From: Ramlibacter monticola
Lineage (GTDB): Bacteria > Pseudomonadota > Gammaproteobacteria > Burkholderiales > Burkholderiaceae_C
Reading direction: 5' to 3'
Assembly: GCF_016722785.1 (NCBI RefSeq)
Contig: NZ_JAEQNE010000002.1
Coordinates: 124,001 to 188,000 of the forward strand
DNA length: 64,000 bases
Of the stretch, positions 34,995 to 43,629 are shown in pieces. Below the pieces are notes generated by a model. The model was not told where the DNA came from, did not search any database, and worked only from the letters and a program-made list of their open reading frames with translations. The position numbers and the translations under genes are program-made. Numbering within the stretch: the first letter of the stretch is position 1; each line of letters opens with the position of its first letter.

Positions 34995-37900
34995 CGCCCA
35001 CTTTCTCCTTGTGCAGCACGCGGGTGACGTTCCACAGCAGGGCCGGCAGGGACAGCAGAATGGTGCGGCCGCCGCGCCGCGAAACCACCTCGAGCTCGCC
35101 GGCGGCCGCCGTGCGCGTGGGAGTGGCCCAGTCGAACGGGTCCAGCACCGGCAGCAGCCTGTTCTTGTCCGACGGCTTCTCGCTTTCCATGAAGTGGATG
35201 GCGCGCAGCACGCTCACCAGGGAACGGCGCTTGGCATCAGCCTCGTTGGTCCCCAGGATGTTCGCGCGGGTGCTCTCCTGCAGCCCGAAGTTGGCGATGC
35301 GGTGCTCGGAATCGAAGAAGTAGGTGCAAAAGCCCGACTGCGGGCGGGACTCGTCACCCACCACGTGCAGGGTCGCGAAGGTGTAGATGGGCCGCAGGCT
35401 TCGCAGGATGTTGGCGGCACCCTCCTGGTACATCTTCTGGTGGGCGTCGTAGCGCAGCACCTCGAAGGCGCTTTCCATTGCATCGCGCGGGCGAAGGCGC
35501 GTGGCCGGAAAGACGTCGCGGCGCAGCGGGTAGATGAAAACGTCGTCGAAGCGGGTCGTGGCTTCGTCCAGGAACTCCAGGGTGGCGTGCGGCGAGTGCC
35601 GCTCCGCGGCACGGCCGCGGTGCCGGTTGCCGTAGTGGTGCGACAGCATCAGGATGTGCTGGTAGCCCGCTTTGCGCAGCTGCGCGATCTGCTCGAGGAT
35701 CAGGTGCGGGATCCCGAAGTCCTTGCGGCTGTCCACCCGGCGCGAAAGCATCTGGCCGACCTTGAGCAGGGTCTGGCCGCCCTCGCTATCGGCGAGGTAG
35801 GTGCGGCTGACGAACAGGTGCCCGTCCGAAGCAGGGTAGGCCGGGTGCACATCGCAGGGGCGGGTGACGTAACTGAGGACGGCCACCTTGTCCAAGGAGC
35901 CCTCCTGCGCGAAACGCACGGGCTGGCCGCCCAGCAGCGCTGCCAGGGAGCCGCGCTTTCTCCAGTGCGCCGAATCGTCCGCGTCGTTCAGGGTCGTTAT
36001 GCCCTGCAGCTTCACAGGCAGTTCGCGGGCCAGGGCTTTTTCGAGTGCCTGGCTGAGCGCGTAGATCGCCGTGTTCCCGTCCTGGGCATCCGACTCCCGG
36101 TCCTTCTGCTTGCCACTGTGCTGCAGACGCACGAGTGTCATCGTGAGCCCCGGGCGGGCCGCCTTTGCCCGCAGCGCGAGTTCGAAGAGCACCACATACA
36201 GGAGGACTCCCATGGCTGCCACGGTGGCCGCGCGCAACTGTTCGGCGAGCGCCTTCTCGTTGTCCTTCCTTTTCGTGAGGGTCAGCGGCCGCAGGCTGTA
36301 TTCGAGGTCCACGCCCCGACCCGTGTCGAACAAGCCCGCATCGGGCACGGCAGGCAGCCAGGCATCGTCGCGCCACAAGTAGGGCACCAGCCGCACTGGC
36401 AGAACCGGGAGGTCCAGGCTCTTGCCGATGGTCACCTCGTGAGGCTCGCCGGTCACCGTGAGCGAGCGCTCCTGCAGGTTCGTTTCGACCCAGATCGAGG
36501 CGACGCTGGAGGGCCAGGGCTCCCTGCTCACCCGGATGCGGCTGAACCAAGCGACCGTGTCCGGGCCGCCTTCGGACTTCTTCAGGACCTCCTCCTTCTC
36601 GGAGGCGAGACCGCGCACGACGGGCCACTCGAAGATGTCCTTCTGGATCGAGATGTACAGCTTGTCCGCCGCGCGATTGGCTAGCGTCACGAACGAGGTG
36701 GACTTCCGCTTGAGCAGCTGAACCATCTCCCTGGCGATCTCCTCCATGACGTGGACGCGCGATAGCAGACTGCGGTGGATGCGGGTGATCTCGTGCAGTG
36801 GGTCATCCTTCAGCGCAGCGGCGACGGCCGCCGCCCGTGTGCGGACGTCCCCTTTCGCCTCCTCATGGATCGAGGGCGGCAACACCAAGTAGAGGAACAC
36901 GAGCTCGGCGACGTGCCGCTTCACGTTTTCCACCGTGGCAGGGGAGTCGAGCAGGCGCTCCTCGAGGCCCTTCAGCCGCGCCTCGAACGCCGAGCGGCCA
37001 GTCTCGGGCTTGATCCCGTTGACGCGGAAGCGGTAGGACACTTCGCGCACGGTGGGCTGGTTTTGCTGCGGGTCGATGCGGCGCTCGAAGAGCTGCACCG
37101 AGCCTTCACACCAGACCGGCAGACACTGGTAGAACAGCGCCTTGCGCAGCTGCTCTGCGAGGTCCGTGTCGTTCGCCACGCCGTAGACGCGACCGACCTC
37201 CAGGGGCAGGGGGTCGCCTTCGTGGCCTGCGAACGCCTCGAAGGCGTCGCGCACGCTGCGCACGTAGCTCTTAAAGCCCGCTCTCGGGCTCTGGGCGGCC
37301 ACGGCGTCCATGATGCGCATGCACACCTGCATGCGCACGCGCGCCATGGCTTCGTCCTCGAGGAAATCGAGGAACTGACGAATCTGCGTGCCCGGATGCT
37401 CGCTTTGCCGCCGAATCGCACCCGTGATGGCTTCGATGTCGTCGGGGTCCTCGTGATCGGACTGGAGCTGGTTCGTAACGCCGGTGAGCATCACCTGCAA
37501 CCAGTCGCGCCCGTCGACGGACTCGATGCCGGACAGCACCCGGCCGATGTCATCCTCGCGCTTGGCGAGCGGCCGCCCGGTTTCGGCGAATTCGACCGGC
37601 ACCATGAACGCCTTCTGCGGCGCCGGCGGCACTGAGGCGCCCACCGTCTGCGCCATGGCCTGAAGTGCCTCTCCCAGCGACTTCTCGCAAAGGGCTGCGT
37701 AGTCGAACTCCCCCAGGGCGTCCTCGAGTTCCTTTACGACGAATTCTCGAACCCCATCGACGGCCTTCGCGATGGCGGACTCGGTTCCGTCCAGCAGGCG
37801 GCCGCCCACCTTGGCGCTCGTGCCTAAGGGCGGAAGATCGGCGTCCCGTAGGAACCCGGTTTCCTTGCCAGGCGCGAACACGACCTTGAAGTCGGGATCG

Positions 37901-38109
37901 GCCAGCAGGCGCTTGATCACCCCGTGTGTGTTCACCCGCACGCGGTCGCCATCGAGCGAGAACAGCTTGAGCGCGGCGACGCTGGTGTCGGCGCCCGGGA
38001 CCGGGCCGATGGATTTGGAAAGGAGTTCCACCAGCTTTGCGAGGTGGATGGACGGGGCACGGTCGCGCGCGGAAATGCGCGAACCACCCCGGATGCGGGA
38101 TGCCGTCAT
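34987..38109 (-). CDS. Giant protein of unknown fold, partner of the helicase-like NTPase
   Basis: This 1040-residue protein starts at the ATG at 38109, which has AAAGGAGCTGACC before it; the longer reading to 38196 lacks this. It has no membrane helices beyond one hydrophobic patch (VAAMGVLLYVVLFELALRA). The C-terminal third has several Asp/Glu/His-rich blocks (ILMLSHHYGNRHRGRAAERH, DDVFIYPLRRDVFPATRLR) that could form a nuclease- or RNase-H-like core, but I cannot prove this by eye. It is followed by the coupled helicase-like gene and preceded by a divergent XRE regulator. I do not recognise a family; a pPIWI-RE-like module was considered and is only a loose analogy. Confidence 0.85.
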   Translation of the reverse strand: MTASRIRGGSRISARDRAPSIHLAKLVELLSKSIGPVPGADTSVAALKLFSLDGDRVRVNTHGVIKRLLADPDFKVVFAPGKETGFLRDADLPPLGTSAKVGGRLLDGTESAIAKAVDGVREFVVKELEDALGEFDYAALCEKSLGEALQAMAQTVGASVPPAPQKAFMVPVEFAETGRPLAKREDDIGRVLSGIESVDGRDWLQVMLTGVTNQLQSDHEDPDDIEAITGAIRRQSEHPGTQIRQFLDFLEDEAMARVRMQVCMRIMDAVAAQSPRAGFKSYVRSVRDAFEAFAGHEGDPLPLEVGRVYGVANDTDLAEQLRKALFYQCLPVWCEGSVQLFERRIDPQQNQPTVREVSYRFRVNGIKPETGRSAFEARLKGLEERLLDSPATVENVKRHVAELVFLYLVLPPSIHEEAKGDVRTRAAAVAAALKDDPLHEITRIHRSLLSRVHVMEEIAREMVQLLKRKSTSFVTLANRAADKLYISIQKDIFEWPVVRGLASEKEEVLKKSEGGPDTVAWFSRIRVSREPWPSSVASIWVETNLQERSLTVTGEPHEVTIGKSLDLPVLPVRLVPYLWRDDAWLPAVPDAGLFDTGRGVDLEYSLRPLTLTKRKDNEKALAEQLRAATVAAMGVLLYVVLFELALRAKAARPGLTMTLVRLQHSGKQKDRESDAQDGNTAIYALSQALEKALARELPVKLQGITTLNDADDSAHWRKRGSLAALLGGQPVRFAQEGSLDKVAVLSYVTRPCDVHPAYPASDGHLFVSRTYLADSEGGQTLLKVGQMLSRRVDSRKDFGIPHLILEQIAQLRKAGYQHILMLSHHYGNRHRGRAAERHSPHATLEFLDEATTRFDDVFIYPLRRDVFPATRLRPRDAMESAFEVLRYDAHQKMYQEGAANILRSLRPIYTFATLHVVGDESRPQSGFCTYFFDSEHRIANFGLQESTRANILGTNEADAKRRSLVSVLRAIHFMESEKPSDKNRLLPVLDPFDWATPTRTAAAGELEVVSRRGGRTILLSLPALLWNVTRVLHKEKVGDE

Positions 38110-38247
38110 GGTCAGCTCCTTTAATGGCAGGTTGGGCCACGTCACCGTGCGAACGGACCAGGTCCACGCGGCGGGTTCAGTCAATGGGTGAGGCAATGTA
38201 ACCAGTCAGCTCGAGCTCGGCGAGATCCCAAGGCCTTCGGGACGCAG

Positions 38248-38281
38248 TTATCCACAGATTGCAACCAGATTTGGTGCCAAA
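38248..38281. promoter_or_regulatory. Candidate operator of the XRE regulator, with a DnaA-box-like site
   Basis: TTTGG-TG-CCAAA (38270-38281) is a perfect five-base inverted repeat placed 21 bases before the XRE start. TTATCCACA (38248-38256) matches the DnaA box. Both lie in the divergent region controlling the two giant genes and the regulator. Confidence 0.45.
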
Positions 38282-38302
38282 ATTGGCCCACTGGGAGTCA
38301 CC

Positions 38303-38623
38303 ATGGATCCTCATCGCGAACACGAATACCTGCGCGCGTGCACGACCGTTCAGGCCTGCCAATACCTTGCGGGCAAGGTGCGGCAGTGGCGCGTGGCCGA
38401 GGGAATCTCCCAGGTGGAGCTGGCGGTGCGGGCGGAGGTGCCGCTTCGAACGTACAAGCGGTTCGAGAGCCACGGCAAGGCGAATCTAGCTACCTTCGTG
38501 CAGGTGCTGCGCGCGATCGGACGCACGAAGTACCTGTTCATGCTTTTCCCTGGCCCGGCGCCGCAGAGGGTCACCTTCGACGAGCGTCTGAAGCAGCTCA
38601 CTCCGACTAAGTTCAAGGCTTGA
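38303..38623 (+). CDS. XRE-family HTH transcriptional regulator
   Basis: This 106-residue protein has a helix-turn-helix at about residues 25-75 (WRVAEGISQVELAVRAEVPL, then RTYKRFESHGKANLATF), matching the XRE/Cro fold. It is transcribed divergently from the two giant genes with 193 bases between, and a palindrome sits just before its start. It therefore probably represses itself and the module. GGGAGTCACC precedes the ATG. Confidence 0.8.
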   Translation: MDPHREHEYLRACTTVQACQYLAGKVRQWRVAEGISQVELAVRAEVPLRTYKRFESHGKANLATFVQVLRAIGRTKYLFMLFPGPAPQRVTFDERLKQLTPTKFKA

Positions 38624-38890
38624 TCGAACTCCGGCGTGCGCGGCAGGTTACCGGCGCGGCAACACCCCCGGACAAAAACTGGCCATGTTCTTCTCCCGGA
38701 GCAGGCCTTCCAGCATCAGAAGGCGCGGGCTTCGTCACTCGCGACGTTGCGTGCAAGGGCAGTGTACGGGCGGAAGTCCCCTGTGGCTTGCTTCAGCGCC
38801 CAAGCAGGGCCCGGCTGGCGGGAGGGCCCAACGTGGCGGACCTAGTTCACGGTCGGGCCGGATCGCGCCCATAGATTGTGGGATCAACGA

Positions 38891-39151
38891 CTACTGGAGC
38901 GGAACCCACCCGGACCGGGTCCTGCCGCAGTGCTGGCAGGACGCAAGGTCGCGGTCGGTCCGCTCGCCACAATGCGCGCACTTGCGAGTGGTCTGACGAA
39001 CTACCATCTTCGCTGCGACTCCGAACAGCAAGCCAAGAATCAGCAGCAACGTGGCAACACGGCCGTACCAAGATCCTCCGGCCATGAATCCAGAGAACAC
39101 GCACGCGACAATGATGCAAGCCCACGCAGCCCCGTAGAGAATCAATCGCAT
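38891..39151 (-). CDS. Small membrane protein with C-terminal zinc ribbon
   Basis: This 86-residue protein has two hydrophobic helices (ILYGAAWACIIVACVFSGFM and RVATLLLILGLLFGVAAKMV) followed by a zinc ribbon: KCAHCGERTDRDLASCQHCG, giving two C-x2-C pairs. The ribbon would face the cytoplasm. I recognise no specific family. It stands alone between the XRE gene and the IS110 element. Confidence 0.6.
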   Translation of the reverse strand: MRLILYGAAWACIIVACVFSGFMAGGSWYGRVATLLLILGLLFGVAAKMVVRQTTRKCAHCGERTDRDLASCQHCGRTRSGWVPLQ

Positions 39152-39835
39152 ACTGAAATCAATCGCATCCTGGAATCAATCGTAGGCTCTGCGCGATCGG
39201 CTCGTCCCGGAACGAAGGTGCCGAAACGGATTGGCGGTTGTGCGCAATCTCTGGCGGTCCTGAGCCACTTTTGCGTGAACTGGGAGGCACCAAAGACTTT
39301 GCGCGAAAGGCACTGTCGCCGCGAACGAATGGACCACAATTCGCTGCCAAGGTGGGTTGGCGGCATCACTGAACACTGCGAGGATGACTTCAGTCGCGCG
39401 GCTCCTGGTCCCTCCCTCCTCACGCGAGACACTCACACGGCCGCTGCTGCGGCCGTTTTCTTTGGGCCCCTGTACGCAGGGCATCGAGGACGCCAGCTTG
39501 CTCCTCTAGGTGAGGGCACGGATGCTGGCTCGATGCCTCACCCTCCTGAGGCCTCCCGCGGGCTTGCGACCGCCATAGCGGCCGTTTCTTTTGCCGGCGC
39601 ACCGCCAGAAGCTTCCGCCGGAAGGGAACCCGCGGTTGCGGGAGAGGCGGCTGGATGGGACGTCCATCCCCATCGACCTTGCGGTTTGCCGCACGCTCTC
39701 CTAGATGTTCTGAGCTACAGCCGCGGCCGCATTATCAGCGTAAGCAATGGGATGGACGCCCCCACCCGATAGCGGCAGCGCGACGTGCCAGAGTGGAAGT
39801 GTCACCGACCACTCGACCCGGAAGGAGCGTCCACC
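39152..39835. other. Gene-free stretch with terminator-like hairpins upstream of the IS110 gene
   Basis: No convincing gene is present; the long open frames have no ribosome-binding site and unnatural composition. ACGGCCGC-TGCT-GCGGCCGT followed by TTTCTTT (39437-39463) is a strong rho-independent terminator-like hairpin. A weaker one (CCGC-CATA-GCGG, then TTTCTTTT) lies near 39570-39594. The last about 100 bases hold the left end of the insertion sequence. Confidence 0.5.
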
Positions 39836-40858
39836 ATGCAGATTACGACAGTCGGCCTCGATCTGGCCAAGAACGTGTTCCAGGTTCACGGCGTGAACCG
39901 ACACGGCAAGGTCGAACTGCGCAAGCAGCTGAAGCGCGACCAGGTCGCCGCATTCTTTGCCAACCTGCCGGCCTGCATGGTGGGCATGGAGGCGTGCTCG
40001 AGCGCGCACCACTGGGCGCGCAAGCTGCAAGCCATGGGACATACCGTTCGGCTGATGGCGCCGCAGTTCGTCAAGCCCTACGTGAAGAGCAACAAGAATG
40101 ATGCGGCTGATGCCGAGGCAATCTGCGAAGCTGTAGCGCGACCGTCCATGCGCTTCGTGCCAATCAAGAACATCGAACAGCAGTCAGTCCTCTCGCTGCA
40201 CCGGGTTCGCCAGGGCTTCGTCAAGGCCAGAACCGCGCAGGCGAACCAGATCCGCGGTCTGCTCGGTGAGTATGGGCTGATCGTGCCGCAGGGCATTGCA
40301 TATATCGCCCAGCGTGTACCGGACCTCATCGAGGATGCCACGCTCGAATTGCCTGGATCGTTCCGTCTGCTGATCGACAGACTGATCGAGCACTTGAAGC
40401 TGCTGCACCGGCAGGTCGAGGAGATCGAGGTGCAGATCAAGGCCTGGCATCGCGCCAGCGATGCGAGCCGACGACTGGAGAAGGTTCCGGGTATCGGGCC
40501 GTTGACGGCGACGGCCGTGGTGGCCAGCGTCGGCGACGCAAAGAACTTCGATAACGGGCGCCAATTCGCGGCCTGGCTCGGCGTCGTCCCTCGCCAGCAC
40601 TCCAGCGGCGGCAAGCCAAACCTGCTCGGCATGAGTAAACGCGGAGATGCATACCTGCGAACGATGCTGATCCACGGCGCCAGGTCGGTCATCTACCGTG
40701 CGACACAGCGGGCCGACGCCGAGAGTTGGTTGGTGAAGCTCACCACCCGCCGCAACAAGAACATTGCAGCCGTGGCGCTGGCGAACAAGACCGCAAGGAC
40801 CATCTGGGCGTTGCTCGCTCACGATCGCGAGTTCAGGGCCGACTACGCACCGGCGTAG
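39836..40858 (+). CDS. IS110-family transposase
   Basis: This 340-residue protein starts at the ATG at 39836 after GGAAGGAGCGTCCACC. The N-terminal DEDD-type RuvC-like nuclease begins TTVGLDLAKNVFQVHGV, with GMEACSSAHHWARKL and KSNKNDAADAEAICEA supplying further acidic residues. The C-terminal Tnp_20 domain has LEKVPGIGPLTATAVVASVG and RQFAAWLGVVPRQHSSGGK, whose Ser is thought to be catalytic. IS110 elements use a bridge RNA and lack normal terminal inverted repeats. GATGGACGCC upstream (about 39751) and its rough counterpart near 40861 may be the subterminal repeats of the IS1111 subgroup. The gene looks intact. Confidence 0.92.
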   Translation: MQITTVGLDLAKNVFQVHGVNRHGKVELRKQLKRDQVAAFFANLPACMVGMEACSSAHHWARKLQAMGHTVRLMAPQFVKPYVKSNKNDAADAEAICEAVARPSMRFVPIKNIEQQSVLSLHRVRQGFVKARTAQANQIRGLLGEYGLIVPQGIAYIAQRVPDLIEDATLELPGSFRLLIDRLIEHLKLLHRQVEEIEVQIKAWHRASDASRRLEKVPGIGPLTATAVVASVGDAKNFDNGRQFAAWLGVVPRQHSSGGKPNLLGMSKRGDAYLRTMLIHGARSVIYRATQRADAESWLVKLTTRRNKNIAAVALANKTARTIWALLAHDREFRADYAPA

Positions 40859-41204
40859 AGGCATCCACCCATCCCCCCGCCCTTCCCGCCAGCGGGAAGG
40901 GGGCCCCAACGACGGCCAGAAGACAGGAGATTCCTACCGCCGATTGCTCTGGCGATCAGCAAGTTGATGGCACGATAGGTCAGACCGTGGTTGGCACAGC
41001 CCGCGCCAGACGAGGCACCCAGAGTGCGTGTAAGCGATCGAGGCGCCAATCAGCAGAACCCATCAGGGACAGCGAGTTCGTCTCGCACCAAAAGTCCGGA
41101 TGTACGGGAGCAATCTTCTCCTTCGTGCCGCAGCAAACTGAAAGCTTGGCAAACCGGGGGCGTCCATGTACGTCCGGTGATCCCGTCTTGACGCCGTCCT
41201 CCGT
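40859..41204. other. Stretch between IS110 and IS66 remnant with a GC-rich palindrome
   Basis: CCCTTCCCGC-CAGC-GGGAAGGG (about 40882-40903) is a REP-like or terminator-like hairpin just after the transposase stop. The rest holds no convincing gene and probably includes the right end of the IS110 element and possibly its noncoding RNA. Confidence 0.4.
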
Positions 41205-41441
41205 TCAGGGATTCGTCGTCGGGGCGGTCCAGCGATGCAGCAGGAGTTCTTCGATGCGGTTGGCCGGCCGCGTCGGTAGCCGCTCGAGCACGTCGCGCAG
41301 GTAGGCGTGTGGTTCGTGCCCATTCATCCGGGCGGAGTGGATCAGGCTCATGATCGCTGCGGCACGTTTGCCGGCACGCAGGCTGCCCGCGAATAGCCAG
41401 TTGTTGCGCCCGATGGCCACGGAGCCGATCCAAGTGCCCAA
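41205..41441 (-). pseudogene. IS66-family transposase remnant (C-terminal end)
   Basis: About 78 residues of the IS66 C-terminus remain: VAIGRNNWLFAGSLRAGKRA, AAAIMSLIHSARMNGHEPHA and YLRDVLERLPTRPANRIEEL. A complete IS66 transposase has about 500 residues, so more than four fifths is missing, with the break near 41441. No accessory tnpA/tnpB gene is visible. It marks an old insertion beside the integrase cluster. Confidence 0.85.
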
Positions 41442-41492
41442 GGTCTTCGAGCGTCAGGTGCCGCCCTGCTTGATCATCCGCGAGAGGGATTG

Positions 41493-41705
41493 CTACAGGG
41501 GCTGTCCGATGATCAAGGCGCTTACTGCTTGATCTTCCGAAAACCAGCTCATGGCCATGTTGGTGAGCCGGCCGCTACGAAGGGCTTCTAGGTCGCGACG
41601 CTGGTTGGCGCGCTTGAATGCCCACAGGCTGTCTGCAGGTTCTCGCTGCTCCTGGTGAGTACGCCGCTCCCGCTGCTGACGGCGCTTGAAGTTTCGAACT
41701 TTCAT
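41493..41705 (-). CDS. Small basic protein coupled to the BPSL0761-like gene
   Basis: This 70-residue protein has a very basic, Gln/Arg-rich helical N-terminus (VRNFKRRQQRERRTHQEQRE) and a more hydrophobic C-terminus. Its ATG at 41705 overlaps the stop of the upstream gene by four bases, indicating translational coupling. No family is recognised. It could bind nucleic acid, but this is inference from charge. Confidence 0.5.
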   Translation of the reverse strand: MKVRNFKRRQQRERRTHQEQREPADSLWAFKRANQRRDLEALRSGRLTNMAMSWFSEDQAVSALIIGQPL

Positions 41706-42124
41706 CAACGGGGCCGGAGATGCATAGGCTGTCCAGTGACATCCCTCTCGAGTTTTCTGTCCGCCAGCATGATGTCCCCCATCGGTGCACCGAGTTCTAG
41801 CAGTTTCCGCCAGTGAGCGAACTGTGCCGGAAGAGGGTAGTGACGCAATGTCACAGCCACCGCCCGACGAACTTCAGCGTCGGCCAGGTGCTGGCCGGCT
41901 GACGTGAACAGGTTGTAGGCAGCCTCGATAGCATCGATCGCGGCCGATATCTCGGCGTGGCCCGTGTCGTTGAGCCGGGCAATTTGATCCAGGTCGGGAA
42001 CTTCAGCCAACAGGTTCAATGCCGAATCACGCAGTTCAGATCCAGCAGGCGCATGATCCGCAATGTCCTGCAGCATTGATCTCGTCCAGCCCAGATTTCG
42101 CCTGTGTTCCTCGGGTGTGGTCAC
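41705..42124 (-). CDS. BPSL0761-like protein
   Basis: About 139 residues from a GTG at 42124 that has GGAGGAACTGCGA just upstream; a longer ATG start at 42187 lacks this. The opening TTPEEHRRNLGWTRSMLQDI and the later RRAVAVTLRHYPLPAQFAHW both resemble the short helical BPSL0761 family of Burkholderiales, suggesting two copies of the domain in one protein. Function is unknown; such proteins are often found in mobile islands. It follows the integrase on the same strand. Confidence 0.55.
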   Translation of the reverse strand: MTTPEEHRRNLGWTRSMLQDIADHAPAGSELRDSALNLLAEVPDLDQIARLNDTGHAEISAAIDAIEAAYNLFTSAGQHLADAEVRRAVAVTLRHYPLPAQFAHWRKLLELGAPMGDIMLADRKLERDVTGQPMHLRPR

Positions 42125-42202
42125 TCGCAGTTCCTCCGCCCTCCATCTGTTAGTTGCTGCGGCACAGTTTCTCAGACCGTTGTTCATTGATCTTCGGAGA
42201 TG

Positions 42203-43315
42203 CTATTCGGGGTCAGTCAGCACGGCTGCCTGCTTTCGCAATGGAGCAGAGGAGTTGAGGATCTTGCGCGCCAATGTCCCTTGAGTGTTTGCAGCGACCC
42301 GGGTGTAGCCGAGCACCGTCTGCGCACTGCGATGACCGCTCAGCGCCATGGTCTCCGCCAGTGGGGCGCCGTTCTGACCGGCCGCGGTGATGAAGCCGCT
42401 TCGCAAGGAATGCGCTGAAAAGTCGCCAGCGACACCTGCCGCTGAACAGTGCTTGCGCACGATGTCCGCAACCGCATCGCCCGAGAGACTATCGCCAAGG
42501 TGATTGCCTCGACGGACCTCGCGAAAGATCCGACCCTCGCGGATCTGCGCCGCATCGAGCCACTCGCGTAGCGCTTGCGCCGCATCACCAACGACTGGTT
42601 TGTAGTTCTCCGGGCGATCCTGTCCCGACTGGTTGGTCTTGGAGTGGCAAAGCTGATATACGAATTCCCCTTGCGGCGCGGACTTCAGAAAAGCCATATC
42701 AGCGGATGCGACTTCGGAGCGTCGGCGACCTCCCGTGGACCAGGCAAATAGCAGCAGCGCGCGATCACGCTTGCCGCGCAAGGAATCGTCGCAGGTGGCA
42801 AGAACAGCCTGCAGGGGCTCAAGCGTCAGCGCGTCCTTTTTCTGGGGTAGGGCGCCTCTTTTTGCGTAGGCCCGCCTTGTCAGGGAAAGCAGTTCGCGCA
42901 CCTTGGGGTCTTGGCAAGGATTCTTCACTTCCCGCAGTTGGTGCGCTTTGCTCAGCACGGCGATCCGGTGGACGACCGTGTTGAGAGACAGTGGCCCATG
43001 TTGACCCTTGATCCCGGATTCGACGAGAAGGTGGTCGATAGCGGCCGGCAACTCGTGCAGCAGCCCGCGATCTCCCGAGCGCTGGGCGTGATCGACGATG
43101 AACTGCAGCACTGCTGCCGCAGGCACGGGTAGGGTAATGTCAACGCCATACCGCAAGGAGAACCATCCGGCCCAATATCGCAGGGCGGCACGGTAGCTTG
43201 CCAGGGTGTTCTGCGACTGGCCTTCCCGCATCAATTCATCGACGGCGCGCTGAGAAGCCGCGCAAAGCTCCTGCGGCTGAAGCGTCGTTCCGGATCTTAG
43301 AGTTGGCAATCGCAT
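42203..43315 (-). CDS. Tyrosine recombinase (site-specific integrase)
   Basis: This 370-residue protein starts at the ATG at 43315. The N-terminal SAM-like DNA-binding domain (SQNTLASYRAALRYWAGWFS, about 35-54) is followed by the catalytic domain with WSTGGRRRSEVASAD (first Arg), HSLRSGFITAAGQNG (HxxR), GHRSAQTVLGYTRV (His and the Tyr nucleophile). It is complete and apparently active. It lies 167 bases from a 24-base repeat that recurs at 62181, so the repeat may be its recombination site. Confidence 0.9.
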   Translation of the reverse strand: MRLPTLRSGTTLQPQELCAASQRAVDELMREGQSQNTLASYRAALRYWAGWFSLRYGVDITLPVPAAAVLQFIVDHAQRSGDRGLLHELPAAIDHLLVESGIKGQHGPLSLNTVVHRIAVLSKAHQLREVKNPCQDPKVRELLSLTRRAYAKRGALPQKKDALTLEPLQAVLATCDDSLRGKRDRALLLFAWSTGGRRRSEVASADMAFLKSAPQGEFVYQLCHSKTNQSGQDRPENYKPVVGDAAQALREWLDAAQIREGRIFREVRRGNHLGDSLSGDAVADIVRKHCSAAGVAGDFSAHSLRSGFITAAGQNGAPLAETMALSGHRSAQTVLGYTRVAANTQGTLARKILNSSAPLRKQAAVLTDPE

Positions 43316-43481
43316 GACGTTCGGATCTTCTCGGTGTGCTGCGGCTGCTCCCAGAGGCGCCCCACCGCTCGCTGCAACATGGACCTCTGTGTCCCAAACA
43401 CTACTGGACGCGTAAGGTTCCGCGTGGTGTCCCCAGCGCACACGCGCAGTGCGCACAGGATCATACGGGCGACGCTCCCAG

Positions 43482-43505
43482 TAATCAACGCTTATCGGGA
43501 GCGTC
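43482..43505 (+). repeat. 24-base direct repeat, copy 1 (candidate att site)
   Basis: The core CTTATCGGGAGCGTC (43491-43505) is identical to 62190-62204, and the preceding nine bases match in about six positions. The same copy is flanked on the left by GACGCTCCC (43471-43479), making a nine-base inverted repeat with GGGAGCGTC, as expected of a site bound by a recombinase dimer or regulator. Confidence 0.55.
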
Positions 43506-43629
43506 CGACACAAAGCCTGGGGCAGCGGCCCTACGTGCGGATGTGCGCCAAGGCGCCGAATGCAACGGCTGCAACCGGGCGAAATCGGTTGTCGCGTGGG
43601 GCTTTGAAGGGTAGGCCCTCGTCGCTCCG

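Noticed and set aside
34987..38109. Assignment of the 1040-residue protein as pPIWI-RE or Argonaute-like
   Set aside because: Order and spacing of acidic residues by eye do not establish an RNase-H fold, and the expected third gene is absent.
38876..39772. 298-residue plus-strand frame between the zinc-ribbon gene and the IS110 gene
   Set aside because: It overlaps the zinc-ribbon membrane gene, contains a terminator-like hairpin and has no plausible start.
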